The position numbers and the translations under genes are program-made. 64,000 nucleotides of DNA from Peromyscus leucopus (lineage: Eukaryota; Chordata; Mammalia; Rodentia; Cricetidae), in NCBI RefSeq assembly GCF_004664715.2, contig NC_051063.1, positions 75,026,018 to 75,090,017 on the forward strand. Direction: 5' to 3'. Below, one piece after another: positions 20,346-31,789 of the stretch. The notes under the pieces were generated by a model. The model saw only the letters and a program-made list of their open reading frames with translations. It searched no databases and was not told the DNA's origin. The first letter of the stretch is position 1. Each line of letters opens with the position of its first letter.

Positions 20346-20977
20346 GGCTGCAGGCGGTGACTGGGCATCAAAGGGCAAGGCTGATGTGGTGAACATGGCC
20401 GCACGCTCTTTCCTTCACTGGCCTTGTACATACGTAAGCTTTCTTCCCTTTGGACCAAGTCCTCACAATGGCCGAAGTTTCAGCCCAGGCAGGACTCCGG
20501 TGTACTGTGGAATGACCTCTGTTTTCAGACCCTCCCCATTCCCTCTTTAAGCCCTCTGACAGCACACCACTCCCTCCTTCTCTTCCTCTCACAGGTCAGT
20601 GACTCTTCTCAGTGAGGACACAGGTGACTGGTTGCGACCAACCTGTCTTCAAGTCAAAGTGGCTGCTGCAAGAAAGACGCTGAAATGATGGAGTGACAAG
20701 AACTCTGGGACATTGCCTTCAGGAGTCACTGTCTACCTCTCAACGGTCGTCTAGAACACAGACCACAGCTCAAAACTCCCTTGCTACGCCGTCACTGTGT
20801 TTAACTGAGACCCGTATTTATGAATCCAGGACGGGTCACCATTGTACCCAACACACAGATGTTCTGCCTCTGTCTTCTCTGGGCATGACACCAAAGCTTT
20901 CTTTCTACAGTTGAATTCTTCTTCCATCATTCCACTGCATATATCACCACTGATTTCTGTCTCTGTCTCTCTGTTTT

Positions 20978-20979
<2 letters not shown>
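20346..20979. other. Unique non-coding DNA
   Basis: No gene or confident repeat; open frames of at most 74 codons without domains. Confidence 0.45.

Positions 20980-21057
<78 letters not shown>
20980..21057. repeat. (TC)n-(TG)n compound microsatellite
   Basis: About 17 TC units followed by about 21 TG units, the same TC-to-TG order as at 19.86 and 39.23 kb. It precedes the minus-strand B4 that begins near 21.12 kb. Confidence 0.97.
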
Positions 21058-21059
<2 letters not shown>

Positions 21060-21124
21060 GAAAAAAACATGCTGTATGGAAAAAAAACAAGAATAGGTTA
21101 GAGTGGGACCGAATTAGGAAGCCC

Positions 21125-21372
21125 CTGCCCCCCTCCCCAGTGCTAAGATGACCAGTGCACACCACCAAACCCAGCTTGTTGGTTTGTTTTGTTTTGTTTT
21201 TGAGACAGGGTTTCTCTGTTACAGCTCTGGCTGTCCTGGAACTCGCTTTGTAGATCAGGCTGGCCTCGAACTCGCAGAGAAAGCCCAGCTTCTTATATGG
21301 GTGCTGAGGATTGAATTCAGTGCTGTGCTTGAGCAGCAAGCACTTTTTCAACTAATCTACCTCCCCAGCCCA
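21125..21372 (-). repeat. B4 SINE split by a younger B1
   Basis: The left part 'cccccctccccagtgctaag' with 'gaccagtgcacaccaccaaa' is the inverted B1-like half. The right part 'gtgctgaggattgaattcag', 'cagcaagcactttttcaact' and 'acctccccagccc' is the ID half. They are separated by a B1 flanked by an 8-bp repeat, so the B1 landed inside an existing B4. Confidence 0.75.
21178..21283 (-). repeat. B1 SINE, 5'-truncated, nested in B4
   Basis: (TTTTG)n tail, then 'gacagggtttctctgttaca', 'ggctgtcctggaactcgctt' and 'caggctggcctcgaactcgc', ending abruptly. Flanking cccagctt occurs at 21170-21177 and 21284-21291, an 8-bp TSD. The head is missing. Confidence 0.85.
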
Positions 21373-21957
21373 CATTAGTAAAACCCTTACATTCCAGCGA
21401 GGACAGCAAGACAAAAATGCCTCCTCTGTCCACTAGATGGCACACACAATTCTACCAGAGGAACAACACATCCCTCTTAACTCCGAGGATGTATTATACC
21501 AGTTTCTTTACTCTGGGTCCAGAATCTGTCCACACACCATTGCTACAACAGAAACACTAATCAAAGCCATGGCTGCTCAGATGATAAGTTCACTAATGTA
21601 GTTGGATGTTAAGGATTCTGGGATATCTATGGGAACAGTGTCAACTCTGAGCCTAACATACATCCCCACTCTACCTAATCCACCCTCCCATCTTTGACCT
21701 TAGACAGGGATTTCTCTAGTCATAGTATCAGCTAGCTCTCAAACTGCAAATGGACTAGGTTCAGCTCATTTTTTTCTAGCCAGTTCTGGGCTAGCAAACT
21801 GGAAGCCTAAGGCTCTGCTCCCACCTAGATGTGGAACAGATGGGTGAGACTTCAGGGTTCTTCTCCGTCCCTGTCCTGTGACTCTCTCCTAATTAGTGCC
21901 GCCAAAGCCTTAGCCTTTAGGGAAGTCAACAAATTCTCAAACTGGCAAGAGCATAGT
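21373..21957. other. Unique non-coding DNA
   Basis: No gene or repeat recognised between the B4 and the T-rich tract. Confidence 0.45.
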
Positions 21958-22022
21958 TTTTATTTTATTTTATTTTATTTTTTTTACTAAATGTGATATT
22001 CCCACAAACAAACAAACAAAAA
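21958..22022. repeat. (TTTTA)n and (CAAA)n low-complexity tracts
   Basis: TTTTA pentamer repeats ending in a T-run (to about 21986) and, after a short spacer, CAAA tetramers (about 22005-22022). The pairing of T-rich and A-rich tracts may be remnants of two poorly preserved retroposon tails. Confidence 0.7.
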
Positions 22023-22384
22023 TCATTTAAAACGTCTACCGTTCTTTGTAGGTCCAGATGTGTGTTCAACCCACTCCCTCAAGTTCTGGTTCAACCATGT
22101 CTTACTCCCTTCAACTGTCTTGGTGCCTGCAAGGATTCCATGAAGATTCACCTGCATCTTCAGGCCGAGCCCCACATTGTTCAACAGAAGCACGAGGGCT
22201 TTCTCATGCTCATCCCTAAAGAAAAACTGTCTCCATTTCTCTTTGAAGATGACCATGGTTCACTCTAGAGACTTCACATAATAAATGACCCAGGTGTGCA
22301 AACATGGGCACTTACTTCCGGTAGAGAACTCCCTGCACACAGACCATGGAAGGACATTTTCAGTCAAATCACTGATTTTCATGT

Positions 22385-22732
22385 GTGTGTATGATATGTG
22401 TGCACGGGTCCGTTAGTGTGTGAGAGTGCAGGTGCTGTTGTGCCTTGGCCCACTGTGGATGTGACAGGATATCCCTGGCATTGGTCCTTGCCTTCCATCT
22501 TGTTTGGGACAGGATCTCTTTTGTTGTTTGCCATTTTGCATGCCAGCCTAATTGCCCCGGAGCTTCCAGGACTTCTCATGTCTCCACCTGCTGTCTCTCT
22601 CTTTGAAGGAACACGGGGATTATAGACACCTGCTGGCCTGCCTAGTTTTATGGAGGTTTGAGGACTCGAACTCAGGTCTTTACAATTGCACAGCATGTAC
22701 TTCACCCACTACACCATCTTCCCAGCCCAACA
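22385..22732 (-). repeat. B4 SINE, diverged
   Basis: TG-rich lead-in, 'ggatatccctggcattggtc', 'ttgggacaggatctcttttg', 'cggggattatagacacctgc', 'actcgaactcaggtctttac' and 'ccatcttcccagccc' keep the inverted B4 order. Much more diverged than the copy at 19.9 kb. Confidence 0.7.
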
Positions 22733-22789
22733 TCGACTTTTTTTTTTTCCCCAACTAACCTTTGCCCTCTGCTCCTGGAAGTTCACAGA

Positions 22790-23060
22790 GAATGTTTCTT
22801 ATAGGGTAGCTACTTAAAGGCACTGCTTTTATCTAATCGAAAAGTAAAGACTGCAGGGAGTGGGCATGCCTGGAGGGGAGGGGCATCTCTCCAGTTCACC
22901 CAGCCTGCAGCCAGAGCGCAGCACTAATGGAATAACTCCCGCGGGTGCCTGCAAAGCCATGGAAGCAATTAGTTCATATCAAGCTGTTATTATGAAGTTA
23001 TTTCTGTAGCAAAAATACTGTCTTCCTTTAATTTCTATGCAAATGCAAGGAAGCCAACAC
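22790..23060. promoter_or_regulatory. Candidate conserved non-coding element
   Basis: Repeat-free sequence with a GC-rich patch ('taactcccgcgggtgcctgc', 22933-22952, holding CCGCGG). An AT-rich patch follows with CAATTAG (22967-22973), 'ctgttattatgaagttattt' and an octamer ATGCAAAT (23037-23044). No meaningful frame. It resembles vertebrate enhancer cores; unproven. Confidence 0.33.
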
Positions 23061-23419
23061 AGTGCGCTTTACCTCAAGATGCTCTCGAAAGAATTTGATT
23101 TGTCCCTTTGAGGAAGCCACTGAGGAAAGGCACGGGGGCAACACGTAAGTGTCCTAGGCTGCTGAAGAGAGAGAGCAGATTCTTCTCTCTTAAAGTCAAT
23201 ACCAAGTCGCCCACCAACCTTGACCCATGACAGAACACACTAATCTGCAGTGGAAATAGCATGACATCTATCTGCATGACAAAGACTTACATTTAGCATG
23301 TGAGTGGTTGTATTGAAATAGAAAGGTGTAGACTCTGAACAACAATGACCAGAGTGCACTGGTGTTTCTAGTGGGCCTTGGTGTGGGGCTTGTGAAAACT
23401 AACAGGCAAGAGGAACCCC

Positions 23420-23785
<366 letters not shown>

Positions 23786-24225
23786 ACATCATATGAAGAA
23801 GCAACAAGGAAGAGAAAAAGAAAAACACTTGAGGGACAGAAAACCTGAGCCCTGGTCCAGTTCAGTGCTAAGAGACTGTCCTCTAGATAGTCATCTATGT
23901 TTCTGGGCTTCAGTTTCTCTGAGAATGTAGAAATAGTCTTCATGTTTCATAGAGCAACACTTCATAGGGTATGAAAGCCAAACAATTTTAATTGCAAGAC
24001 ATTTAAAATTCACAAAGAGCCACATCTGGTTTTTAAACACCTAGAGGGAATAGCATCCTAATGAGCATAAGGATCCTTCCATTCTGTATACAAAGCTTAT
24101 CTGGTTCTTGTTCTATTTATTCTACCAAAAATTTAAAATTACATTTGTGCATGCCATGCCAATATATAGTCCACCATAAATGGGTTGACCAGAAAACTAT
24201 CCGGTTTAGTACTTACTGTGTTGCC

Positions 24226-24241
24226 GGGGGCGGGGAGGGGG
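24226..24241 (+). other. G-rich run, possible quadruplex-forming motif
   Basis: Three G-runs of 5, 4 and 5 separated by single C and A, in otherwise AT-rich unique DNA. Three long runs can in principle supply four G-tracts. Small, and not near any recognised gene. Confidence 0.4.
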
Positions 24242-24589
24242 TAAGTTAGCAGCAAATATCTCAGGAGGTTGATCTAGCCCATTAATGATAGTAAGAAAAA
24301 GGGAATTTGGTGATATTTTAATTTTGGAAAAAGATTTTGTTCGAGGGGTGGAGGGAGTGATCTGATTACGGCAGATCACTTCACTGCCCAATGATGGGAT
24401 GGGTACAAGCTGCTACCTACTTAAAGGTGAAGCTTCACTATGCATTGACTTTTTAAGTAAGTTGCTACATGGGATGGGATGCAGTCAGAGGCTCCATGGG
24501 TTCTCCTTTGCAAACTCAGGGAGACAATCTATGAAGAGCAGGTGGGTCCAGTGTGATATTCATTCTCTCCATGCACCAGCGCAGCGTTT

Positions 24590-24850
24590 GTAGGAGATCA
24601 ATCATACCCTGGCTGAAATACACATGGATTCTGAAAATAAATGTGCATATGGGAAAGCATTACTCTGTTGCAGATGCAAGATTTATCAGCTTGCCTCTCG
24701 TGACCCACATGGTAGCAAAATTAATGGCTGTTTGGAAGCTATAAATTTAGAAATAGCATCTGTAGAGAGGAATTCATGTTTACACATGCTGGATGTTAAG
24801 TCACTGATGAAATGGCTGAGCCACTGAAAGGCATCCTTTCCTGAACCCCA
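24590..24850. promoter_or_regulatory. Candidate conserved non-coding element
   Basis: Repeat-free, open in two plus frames and one minus frame at once (61-67 codons each), which argues against any of them being coding. It has AT-rich motif clusters ('agcaaaattaatggctgttt', 'gctataaatttagaaatagc'). Conservation is unknown. Confidence 0.25.
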
Positions 24851-25469
24851 ATTAGTACACAGTGAATCCATTTACTTGGAAAGAATCTTCATTTTCTAAG
24901 GACCACAGCATCTACACAATACCCTAGTAAACAAGTAAATAAAAATTAATAATACTTTAACTTTGCTGTCTGAGCCAAAGTCATCAGCACTAGTTCCTAG
25001 GAAAAGTTAGGAAGAAAGGGATTCACAGTCTGCATAGTGGACCAGAAAGGACAACCTTGTCAAACTTGTTTCCCTTCTCAATAAATTTGATACATTTGGA
25101 GGGGTTTTCATTGTTATTGTTAAGTCTTGGGCAAATAGTATGAATTTCTGGCAAATACTAAGAATGGGGTATCATTGTGGAAACTGTTTTGAGATATACC
25201 ATTAGGGAACACTCTTTAGATTTGCTCTTTCTACAATAAAGTACAAGGGTGACAACACTCAATATCTGAGGCTTTCTAACTCTCAATCTCTACAATCACA
25301 AAGGAGAAATTGATCTAACTCTTGACAACCTATTGGACAAGCAAATGAAAACATCAGTGATGGTTCAGAAGATTCCAGAACCATTGTTAGAACAATAGCA
25401 TCATTAGACATAAAACGTAGAGCCTGAGACTGTGTCAAGGACACATACATTCTCAAAACTGTGTTCCTT

Positions 25470-25985
25470 GATTTCATATATGCATACAATGATACATGAT
25501 CGTATTTAACCCCATCCCCTCATTCCTACTTTACTATAGCCCCATCACCATGGCCTACTCCCCATTTTAGGTCTTTTTTTTTAAATAACCCACTAAGTCC
25601 AGTTGGTGCTGCCCATTTATACATGGGTGTGGGGCTGACCACTGGAGCATGGAAATCCTACTAGCGGCCATATCCTTCAAAAAGAGTGACCCTCCTTTCC
25701 CCGGACACCATCGCTGATCCTCAGTGAGACCATCTACCCTATCTATGCTAGAATTTTGATGATGACTTGATCTTGTGAGGGTAACCACAGCTGCTGTGAG
25801 CGTGTCTAGATCTCATGCCTAGAAACCAGCATGTCTCAGCACACCTTATCCTCAGACTCTTAGATTCTTCCCCCCTCACTTCCACTATGTTCTCTGAACT
25901 TTTTTGGGTGGGGGATAAGGGGAGTATAATGGATAATACCATTGAAGACTGTGCACTCATTTTCAAGCATGCATAAAACATTTAC
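25470..25985. repeat. L1-associated rodent dispersed repeat
   Basis: 'tatatgcatacaatgataca', 'ataacccactaagtccagtt', 'gctgacc' with 'actggagcatgg', 'gatgacttgatcttgtgagg', 'aaccacagctgctgtgagcg' and 'tccactatgttctctgaact' appear in the order of a very common rodent repeat that I associate with old L1 ends. Strand and exact family are not settled from reading alone. Confidence 0.5.
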
Positions 25986-26104
25986 AAAAAATGGCAATAA
26001 ATTGAATCAACAAGCAAATGTAAAACTTGTAGGGAAGAGCTAATACCATGCTTATAGGAAATATCATAGTCCCTAACAGAGATGTTAAGAGTAACAAGTG
26101 TGTC

Positions 26105-26345
26105 TAGGATGCAGCGCGTTTAGTAGAGGGCTTGCCTAGCATGTACAAAGGCCCTGGGTTCAATCCCCAGAAGCACAGGAGCTGGGTGGTGCACACCTAT
26201 AACCCCAGCACTCAGGAGGCAAAGGCAAGGAGAACAGAAGTTCAAGGTCATCCTCAGCTACATAGTGAGTTTGAGGCCAGCCTGGGCTACATGAAACCTC
26301 ATTCCTTACTACCACCACCACCCCCAGAAAAAATAATAAAACAGT
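26105..26345 (+). repeat. B4/RSINE1-type SINE (ID plus B1)
   Basis: ID head 'gagggcttgcctagcatgta' and 'ggccctgggttcaatcccca' is fused to B1-like 'gctgggtggtgcacacctat', 'accccagcactcaggaggca', 'gaggccagcctgggctacat', with an A-rich 3' end. Full two-part architecture in + orientation. Confidence 0.85.
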
Positions 26346-26904
26346 AAATTTCAAAGTTATCAAATTCAGCATCCATCTCAGCTATTTCAACAGCAAAATA
26401 TAAATGAAATATTATTGTAAGATATTTACAAATGAGCGTTTATATGGATTATATGAGCATATAAATTTCTATGCTCTATAAGCTTGTTTACTTCATTAGA
26501 GCACCAGGTCTTGGTGTCTAAGGCTGTTCTCCAGTCAGAGGAAGCAGGGTTCCTTGGAAAAGTACTGATTCTAATACAGAGCCAATAAATACACAAGAAT
26601 ATTATATGCCTGGACTACCTAGCCACCAGAATATGAGGAAGAACTTGACCAGCAAACACCCCCAGTGGCGGAGTGTATCAAAGGTTACAAAGCCACCTCA
26701 AGAGCTCCCTGGGGTCAAAGTAAGAAAAACTTGAGCAAGAAAATGAATTAGTTTGTAGCTCAAAGTACAGACCAAATAAACATGAGTCCACACTGACATG
26801 AATCAGTGTCTGAGTAAATGGAGAAGCAGACAAACCCCACACTCAGGGGATCTTCAAGTCATTTACATGGCTTGCTAGTCAACTGTGTTTTGTTTTTGTG
26901 TGTT
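26346..26904. other. Unique non-coding DNA
   Basis: No gene or confident repeat recognised; AT-rich at 26390-26480. Confidence 0.45.
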
Positions 26905-27290
26905 TGTTGTCGATGTGAGACACGCTGGAGTCTTCTGGGAACAGAAAACCTCAATTTAGAAACCACCTCCATCATACTGGCCTGGAGGTGAGTCTGTGGG
27001 GGCATTTTCTTGATTCATGATTGATGTTGGAGGGGCCAAATCACTGTGGGGCCTGCTCCCTCTAGGCTGGTGGTCCTGGGTTCTAGAAACATTAAACTGG
27101 GTGAGCCAAGGAGAGCAATGCATTCTTCCACCACGCATCTTCAGTTTCTGCCCCAGGTTCCAGTCCTGAGTTCCCACCCAGGCTTCCTTTAATGATGGGC
27201 TGTGATCAAGACATGCAAGCCAATTACATCGTTCCCCCCCCCATGTTGCTTTGCCTCATGGTCCTTACCACACCAACAGAAAGTAGACTA
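26905..27290 (+). mobile_element. ORR1-like MaLR LTR
   Basis: 'ctggagtcttctgggaacag', 'gagtctgtgggggcattttc', 'ttgattcatgattgatgttg', 'tggtggtcctgggttctaga', 'tttctgccccaggttccagt', 'ttaatgatgggctgtgatca' and 'ccaacagaaagtagactagg' follow the order of a long rodent LTR of the ORR1/MaLR kind. Clear termini are not identified. Confidence 0.65.
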
Positions 27291-27605
27291 GGGCCAGTGG
27301 TTACTCCTTTGAGGAACCCAAAGTCTCAGCCCTTACACATCCACTGAGCGTAAGGCCTACCTGTCAAAGTTCTAAGTATAAGGAATAAAACCAGGACAGT
27401 CTCACTGTGGAGCAACTTGGTAAACATTTCCAAGTCAAGCAACCACTGTGAACACCAAGAGCATCGTATGGACATCAATGGTTTGCACCCTTGCTAGAAT
27501 ATGAAGAAAATGGCACTTTTCTATCTGTGGTCTCTATATCTGTGGGTATTAGGCCTCACCCCTGCTCTTCAGTGCTTCACATTAGAAGTGCCCCCTGCAG
27601 TCTGG

Positions 27606-27776
27606 GGGGCGGGGCGTGGATGGCTCACAATTAAGAACTTGCTGTTCTCCCAGAGGAAATAAGTTTGGTTCCCAGAACTCACATGGAAGCTCACAATTGC
27701 CTGTAACTCCAGTTCCAGGGGATCCTAGGCTTCTGGCTTCCCAGGGCGTTCATGTGTACATGCCACCCATCATGCA

Positions 27777-27827
<51 letters not shown>

Positions 27828-27845
27828 AAAAATAATAAAACTAAA
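27606..27845 (+). repeat. B3 SINE with (CA)n
   Basis: 'gaacttgctgttctcccaga', 'ggttcccagaactcacatgg', 'tgcctgtaactccagttcca' and 'ggggatcc' give a B3 body, followed by (CA)24 (27778-27825) and 'ttaaaaataataaaactaaa'. A G-rich run sits at its 5' edge (27603-27613). Confidence 0.85.
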
Positions 27846-28129
27846 TCTGCTTCCCTGCAAAAAGCGACACCTGCCAATTCCTCTGAGTGCCCTTTGACCA
27901 GACCTAATCACAGGGTCCTAAAGGAAGTAGGAGATGTAAGTAGTGCATGGAAATCTAAAGAACCATACTGCTCCTGCAGCACAGACTCTGGCTCGCTACT
28001 TTGGATTCTGGAAGCAGAAGAAGGATGGGAATGGGACAATGAGAGAATCAGAGAGTGAGTGAGAGAGACTACCTTGTTAAACTGGCATATTCAAGCCAAA
28101 CACAATAAGCTTAAATATTTAAGACTCAG

Positions 28130-28500
28130 GTCTCTCTTGGGCACAGTGCTCCATCAGCCTGATGGATTTCTTTAATCCACTAGGTTGCAAATTTTGTGGC
28201 TCTTCTTCAGTTCATAATCTCCTGGCACTGATGTATATCTTGCCAGCCAGTAATGGTGGCCTGCAGGGTATGTTACTAATGATGCAATTTGGAGTTTAAG
28301 GTTTTATTCAAATTCGTACACATCTCTGGCTCGGTTCTGCTTCCAGAGCCAGTCTGAGGTTGGTAAGAAGATGTATTTTTCTTAAAAGCAAATCCACTTT
28401 TAAAAACCGACTGAGGTCTGGCCCTAAAATAAAGAATGTGTGTTGTCAGTCAAAAGACAACAAACGTTTCTACCACAGTTCGTTGAGCTGCATTTCAAAG
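28130..28500. promoter_or_regulatory. Candidate conserved non-coding element
   Basis: Repeat-free; 'tgatggatttctttaatcca', 'actaatgatgcaatttggag', 'ggttttattcaaattcgtac' and 'gaaagccacag' style motifs. No convincing frame. Texture only; function unproven. Confidence 0.22.
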
Positions 28501-28537
28501 GTGTTTGAAAGCCACAGACAGCCCTCAGCACCTTGAA

Positions 28538-28800
28538 AGGGGGTGGGGCGGGATGGCTCTATTGGTAAGTGCTTGTCATGCAGCCATGAGGATCCTAGTT
28601 TGTGCACCCAGACTGCAGGGGACACTAATGGCCTGTAAACCAGTGCTGGCAGGCAGGGACAGGCAGCTCTGATCTGGGACATGCTGCACAGCCATGTGAG
28701 CTCCAGGTTATACAAGAGACTGTCTCAATTAAGGTGAAGAGCAATGGAGGAAAACATCCAATTTCATCCAATCTCTGGGCTCCGTACGTACAGCACACAT
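28538..28800 (+). repeat. B4 SINE
   Basis: 'gcgggatggctctattggta', 'gtgcttgtcatgcagccatg', 'aggatcctagtttgtgcacc', 'tggcaggcagggacaggcag', 'gagctccaggttatacaaga' and 'gactgtctcaattaaggtga' follow B4 order. It is followed by a CA-rich tail. Confidence 0.75.
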
Positions 28801-28818
28801 GTGCACATGCACTTGTAA

Positions 28819-28857
28819 ACACACACACACACACACACACACATGCACACACACACA
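28819..28857. repeat. (CA)n microsatellite, interrupted
   Basis: About 18 CA units with a single atg interruption, at the tail of the preceding B4. Confidence 0.95.
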
Positions 28858-28940
28858 ACTATTGAAGCTGTGGCCTTCCTCTTTTGCTTCATTCTTTTCT
28901 TCCAGAATTATTCAGTCCCAAAGCCAATGAGATCAGAGGT

Positions 28941-28985
28941 ATACACACACACAGAGACACACACAGACACACAGACACAGACACA

Positions 28986-29034
<49 letters not shown>
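28941..29034. repeat. (CA)n with CAGA interruptions
   Basis: CA repeats broken by AGACA and CAGACA units on the left (28941-28987), then about 23 pure CA units. The variant-to-pure gradient suggests expansion from one end. Open frames on both strands are artefacts. Confidence 0.95.
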
Positions 29035-29036
<2 letters not shown>

Positions 29037-29159
29037 TGCACCTGTCAAGCATGCATGGCTCTCTTTCACTGAAGGGTGGGCACATGAAGATGGACTGAGC
29101 AAGGGAAGCAGTTTCCATGTGGGAGGTGTCCCATGCGAGGAGAACTGAAGACTCAGAAT

Positions 29160-29275
29160 CCCAGCTCCATCCTGACCAGTTTGATAGTCATGAGCAGGAA
29201 GCTTGTCTGAGGTTCACTTGTCAATAAAGTGAGTGGCTGGCCCAGGTCAGTGATTTTACATGCGATGTCCCTTCA
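29160..29275 (+). repeat. Possible MIR fragment
   Basis: 'cagctccatcctgaccagtt', 'gtctgaggttcacttgtcaa' and 'taaagtgagtggctgg' are compatible with a diverged forward MIR. Weak. Confidence 0.4.
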
Positions 29276-29726
29276 GTACTGTAGAGGATTTAGAGAGAAG
29301 ACGATGTCAGGCTGTCAATCACTGCTTCTGGTCTGTGACCTATATGGGTCTCCATATGGTCATGGTCATCTCTGAGGCTTTGAGCATTTCGCTGAAAGGC
29401 CTGTAGATCCTCATTGAGCATCTCTGTGACCTCAGGAAACAAAGAACAACTCAGGAAGTAGAGGACATGCCCCTGAGAAAACCACAGAGGAGGCCCTCAG
29501 AGAGAAATGGAGTTCATGTACCTCCATGTTTAGGCCAGGAAACTGCTCACAGACATCCAGAAGGGCAGACAAATCAATACAGCTCAAGCCCGAAGCAAGA
29601 AGCAAAAGAATACTTTGTGTAGAGAGATCTTCACAGACATTCCCATCCTATTTCTCCACAAACATATACATGCACATGCTCACATACACATGCACACAAA
29701 TACACTCAAGTCAACACATACGTAAT
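29276..29726. other. Unique non-coding DNA
   Basis: No gene or confident repeat; a plus-strand frame (29526-29837) is extended only by the microsatellite it runs into. Confidence 0.45.

Positions 29727-29808
<82 letters not shown>
29727..29808. repeat. (CA)n-(GA)n compound microsatellite
   Basis: About six CA units followed by about 35 GA units. The CA-to-GA order matches 23.69 kb, but no B4 body is recognisable beside it. Confidence 0.97.
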
Positions 29809-29811
<3 letters not shown>

Positions 29812-31429
29812 GGAAGAAAAACACTCCCAAAATTTAGAGTCAGTGGCTGGAGAAGTCCAATCAGTCACAAAAGTTGCAGCTGATAGAACGGAAATAAATG
29901 ACCCAAGATTTACTGAAGGTGTTTCTGCTGAAGCACAGGGAGTTTCCGATTTACCTTCAGTCACATGACCCCTGTTGTTAGGGATGGATGTGAGAACAGA
30001 GACTAGGGCTCCTGTTTGCCCCATGCTCTCTTGACTCAATATCCCAGTTATCTCACCCCAAGGAAGCCTGTGAAGTAGAACCAAAAGTTCTTTCTAAGAC
30101 TCCCAGCTGAGGAAGCCAGTGGGGCCCATGGGCTTGAAGTTGGGCAGAGATCAACTCCCTGGCTCCCATTTCCCTTTTATCTAGCTAACAAGTACAGGTC
30201 AGTTAAAGACCTGAGTAAGAAGAGATGCTATCCAAAAGGGTTGCAGAGAGGGACAAGGAGCGACTAAGGGAGGGTGTGATGCAGTGTGGTGCTTGCAATG
30301 GAGATCTGAACACAGGATCTCCAAGCATCTCCAAACTCCACCAGAAAGGGCTCTTACAGGGAAAAAAGTCTAAATGCAGTGAGGGGTGGGGCAGAGGAAT
30401 CAGTCAGTAGACCCAGGATGCTTTCCTCTGAGGCCAGTCTGATTAAGGGAGTCATTGTCTGGTTCAGACTAGAAATTCAGGGACTTGGGGTGAGGAGATA
30501 GTCTTTGCCCAAATTTAAATGACAAAATGTTTGCTCAGGTTGATCACAGCTATTCCTTTATAACAAGAACGGAAGTTTAGAGGATCTCTCTAGTATTGTG
30601 ACCAGCAACAAAGGAGGCATCTGTGAGTCCTACCCAAGTCTCATGGGAAGGGTGATTTCTTGCAGGAAGCCAGTTCCTACATATAAAGAGATGGCTGGGG
30701 TGGGCTGTCTTAACCATCACTGCTTCCAGTACCCCAGCTCTCATAAGCAGAGTGAATGAGGCATTCAACGCTCATTTCTAAAGGCAGCTCCATGTCCCGG
30801 GCCATAGCCCTCTCTGTAAAAAGTGCTTTATTTTAAGAAGGAATGTAAGACCCCTCTTACTGAACCCAGACTGCAAGGTAGCCAGGTGGTTGCAGTGTTC
30901 CTCTTGGTAATTGCAAACGGATATCAATTTCAAATACCAAGACCTAATTCCTTCTTTCAACGGACTCCTTCAAAATCCAATTTTTCATCATGTTCTTTTT
31001 CTGACCTCACAATAAAAGACTCTATTTTGTGAGAGGCTTGAGATAGTGTCTCCTGGAGTCTGTCCTCCAGACAGCCAGTTGTGTGGGACTATAGGACTTG
31101 TTACCCAGATATCAGCTATAGGCATTTATCCCTTCCCACACCAGCCTGGAATCAATGCTCCTAGATTTCTATTTTTCCAGGCAAGACTCACTTGCATGGG
31201 ACACTCTGCCAGTTTAGTTAAGATTAACGATTGCTATGTATATCAGACAGCCTCTCACAACTTGTCTTTCTTCTGGGGAAATAGTTTGCTCACACCCACA
31301 TTTCTTTTTCTTTCTTTTCATACTCAAACTCTTGGAATCCTTTTCCAAACTGTTTGCAGTCCTCCTATGTTCAGTGAGGACTAGGTTAACCATGCACAAA
31401 TGATTGCATGCACTTCTGCATTAGTCAGT
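29809..31429. other. Unique non-coding DNA
   Basis: A 1.6-kb stretch with no recognisable repeat and no gene. Frames of 60-112 codons carry no domain. The 112-codon plus-strand frame (31046-31384) has no flanking splice or promoter context. Confidence 0.5.
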
Positions 31430-31520
31430 GGGTGTGGGTTCTTCAGAGGAACAGAACGGGCACAAAGAATATATTACAGAGAGAATGTATTAAATAGACT
31501 AGTTTACAACATTTGGGCTG
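31430..31520 (+). repeat. Unclassified old repeat fragment
   Basis: 'gtgtgggttcttcagaggaa' then 'cagaacgggcacaaagaata' resembles a motif common at the start of several mammalian repeats ('gggttctctagaggaacagaa'). Family not assigned. Confidence 0.35.
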
Positions 31521-31524
31521 AGTA

Positions 31525-31622
31525 GACCAGGCTAGCCTCGAACTCACAGAACTCACAGAGAACTCACAGAAAAGCCTTCTGCTTTTCAGGATTAAAGATG
31601 TGCACTACCACACCCAGCTCAC
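31525..31622 (-). repeat. B1 SINE fragment with internal duplication
   Basis: Inverted B1 piece 'agaccaggctagcctcgaac' and 'gattaaagatgtgcactacc'. The segment actcacag(a) occurs four times in a row between 31540 and 31570, a short tandem inside the SINE body. A (TTTTG)n stretch follows at about 31632-31658. Confidence 0.7.
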
Positions 31623-31789
31623 CTCCCGGGTGTTTTTTTGTTTTGTTTTGTTTTGTTAACGTCATAGCATGCATAATTTTTGTTAAACTTCAATGTGTTC
31701 TCTGACAGTTTCACATGTGTTTGTAACACACTCTGGTTATTGCCACCTGCCAAACTCCAACCCTGGTTTTGAATTAGAGAAGAGGGACC

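Noticed and set aside
28843..29148. Thr/His- and Cys/Val-repeat frames on both strands
   Set aside because: Translation of the (CA)n array. Similar frames at 9202-9583, 17484-17734, 35488-35769, 36734-36938, 39130-39499 and 45705-45994 are the same artefact.
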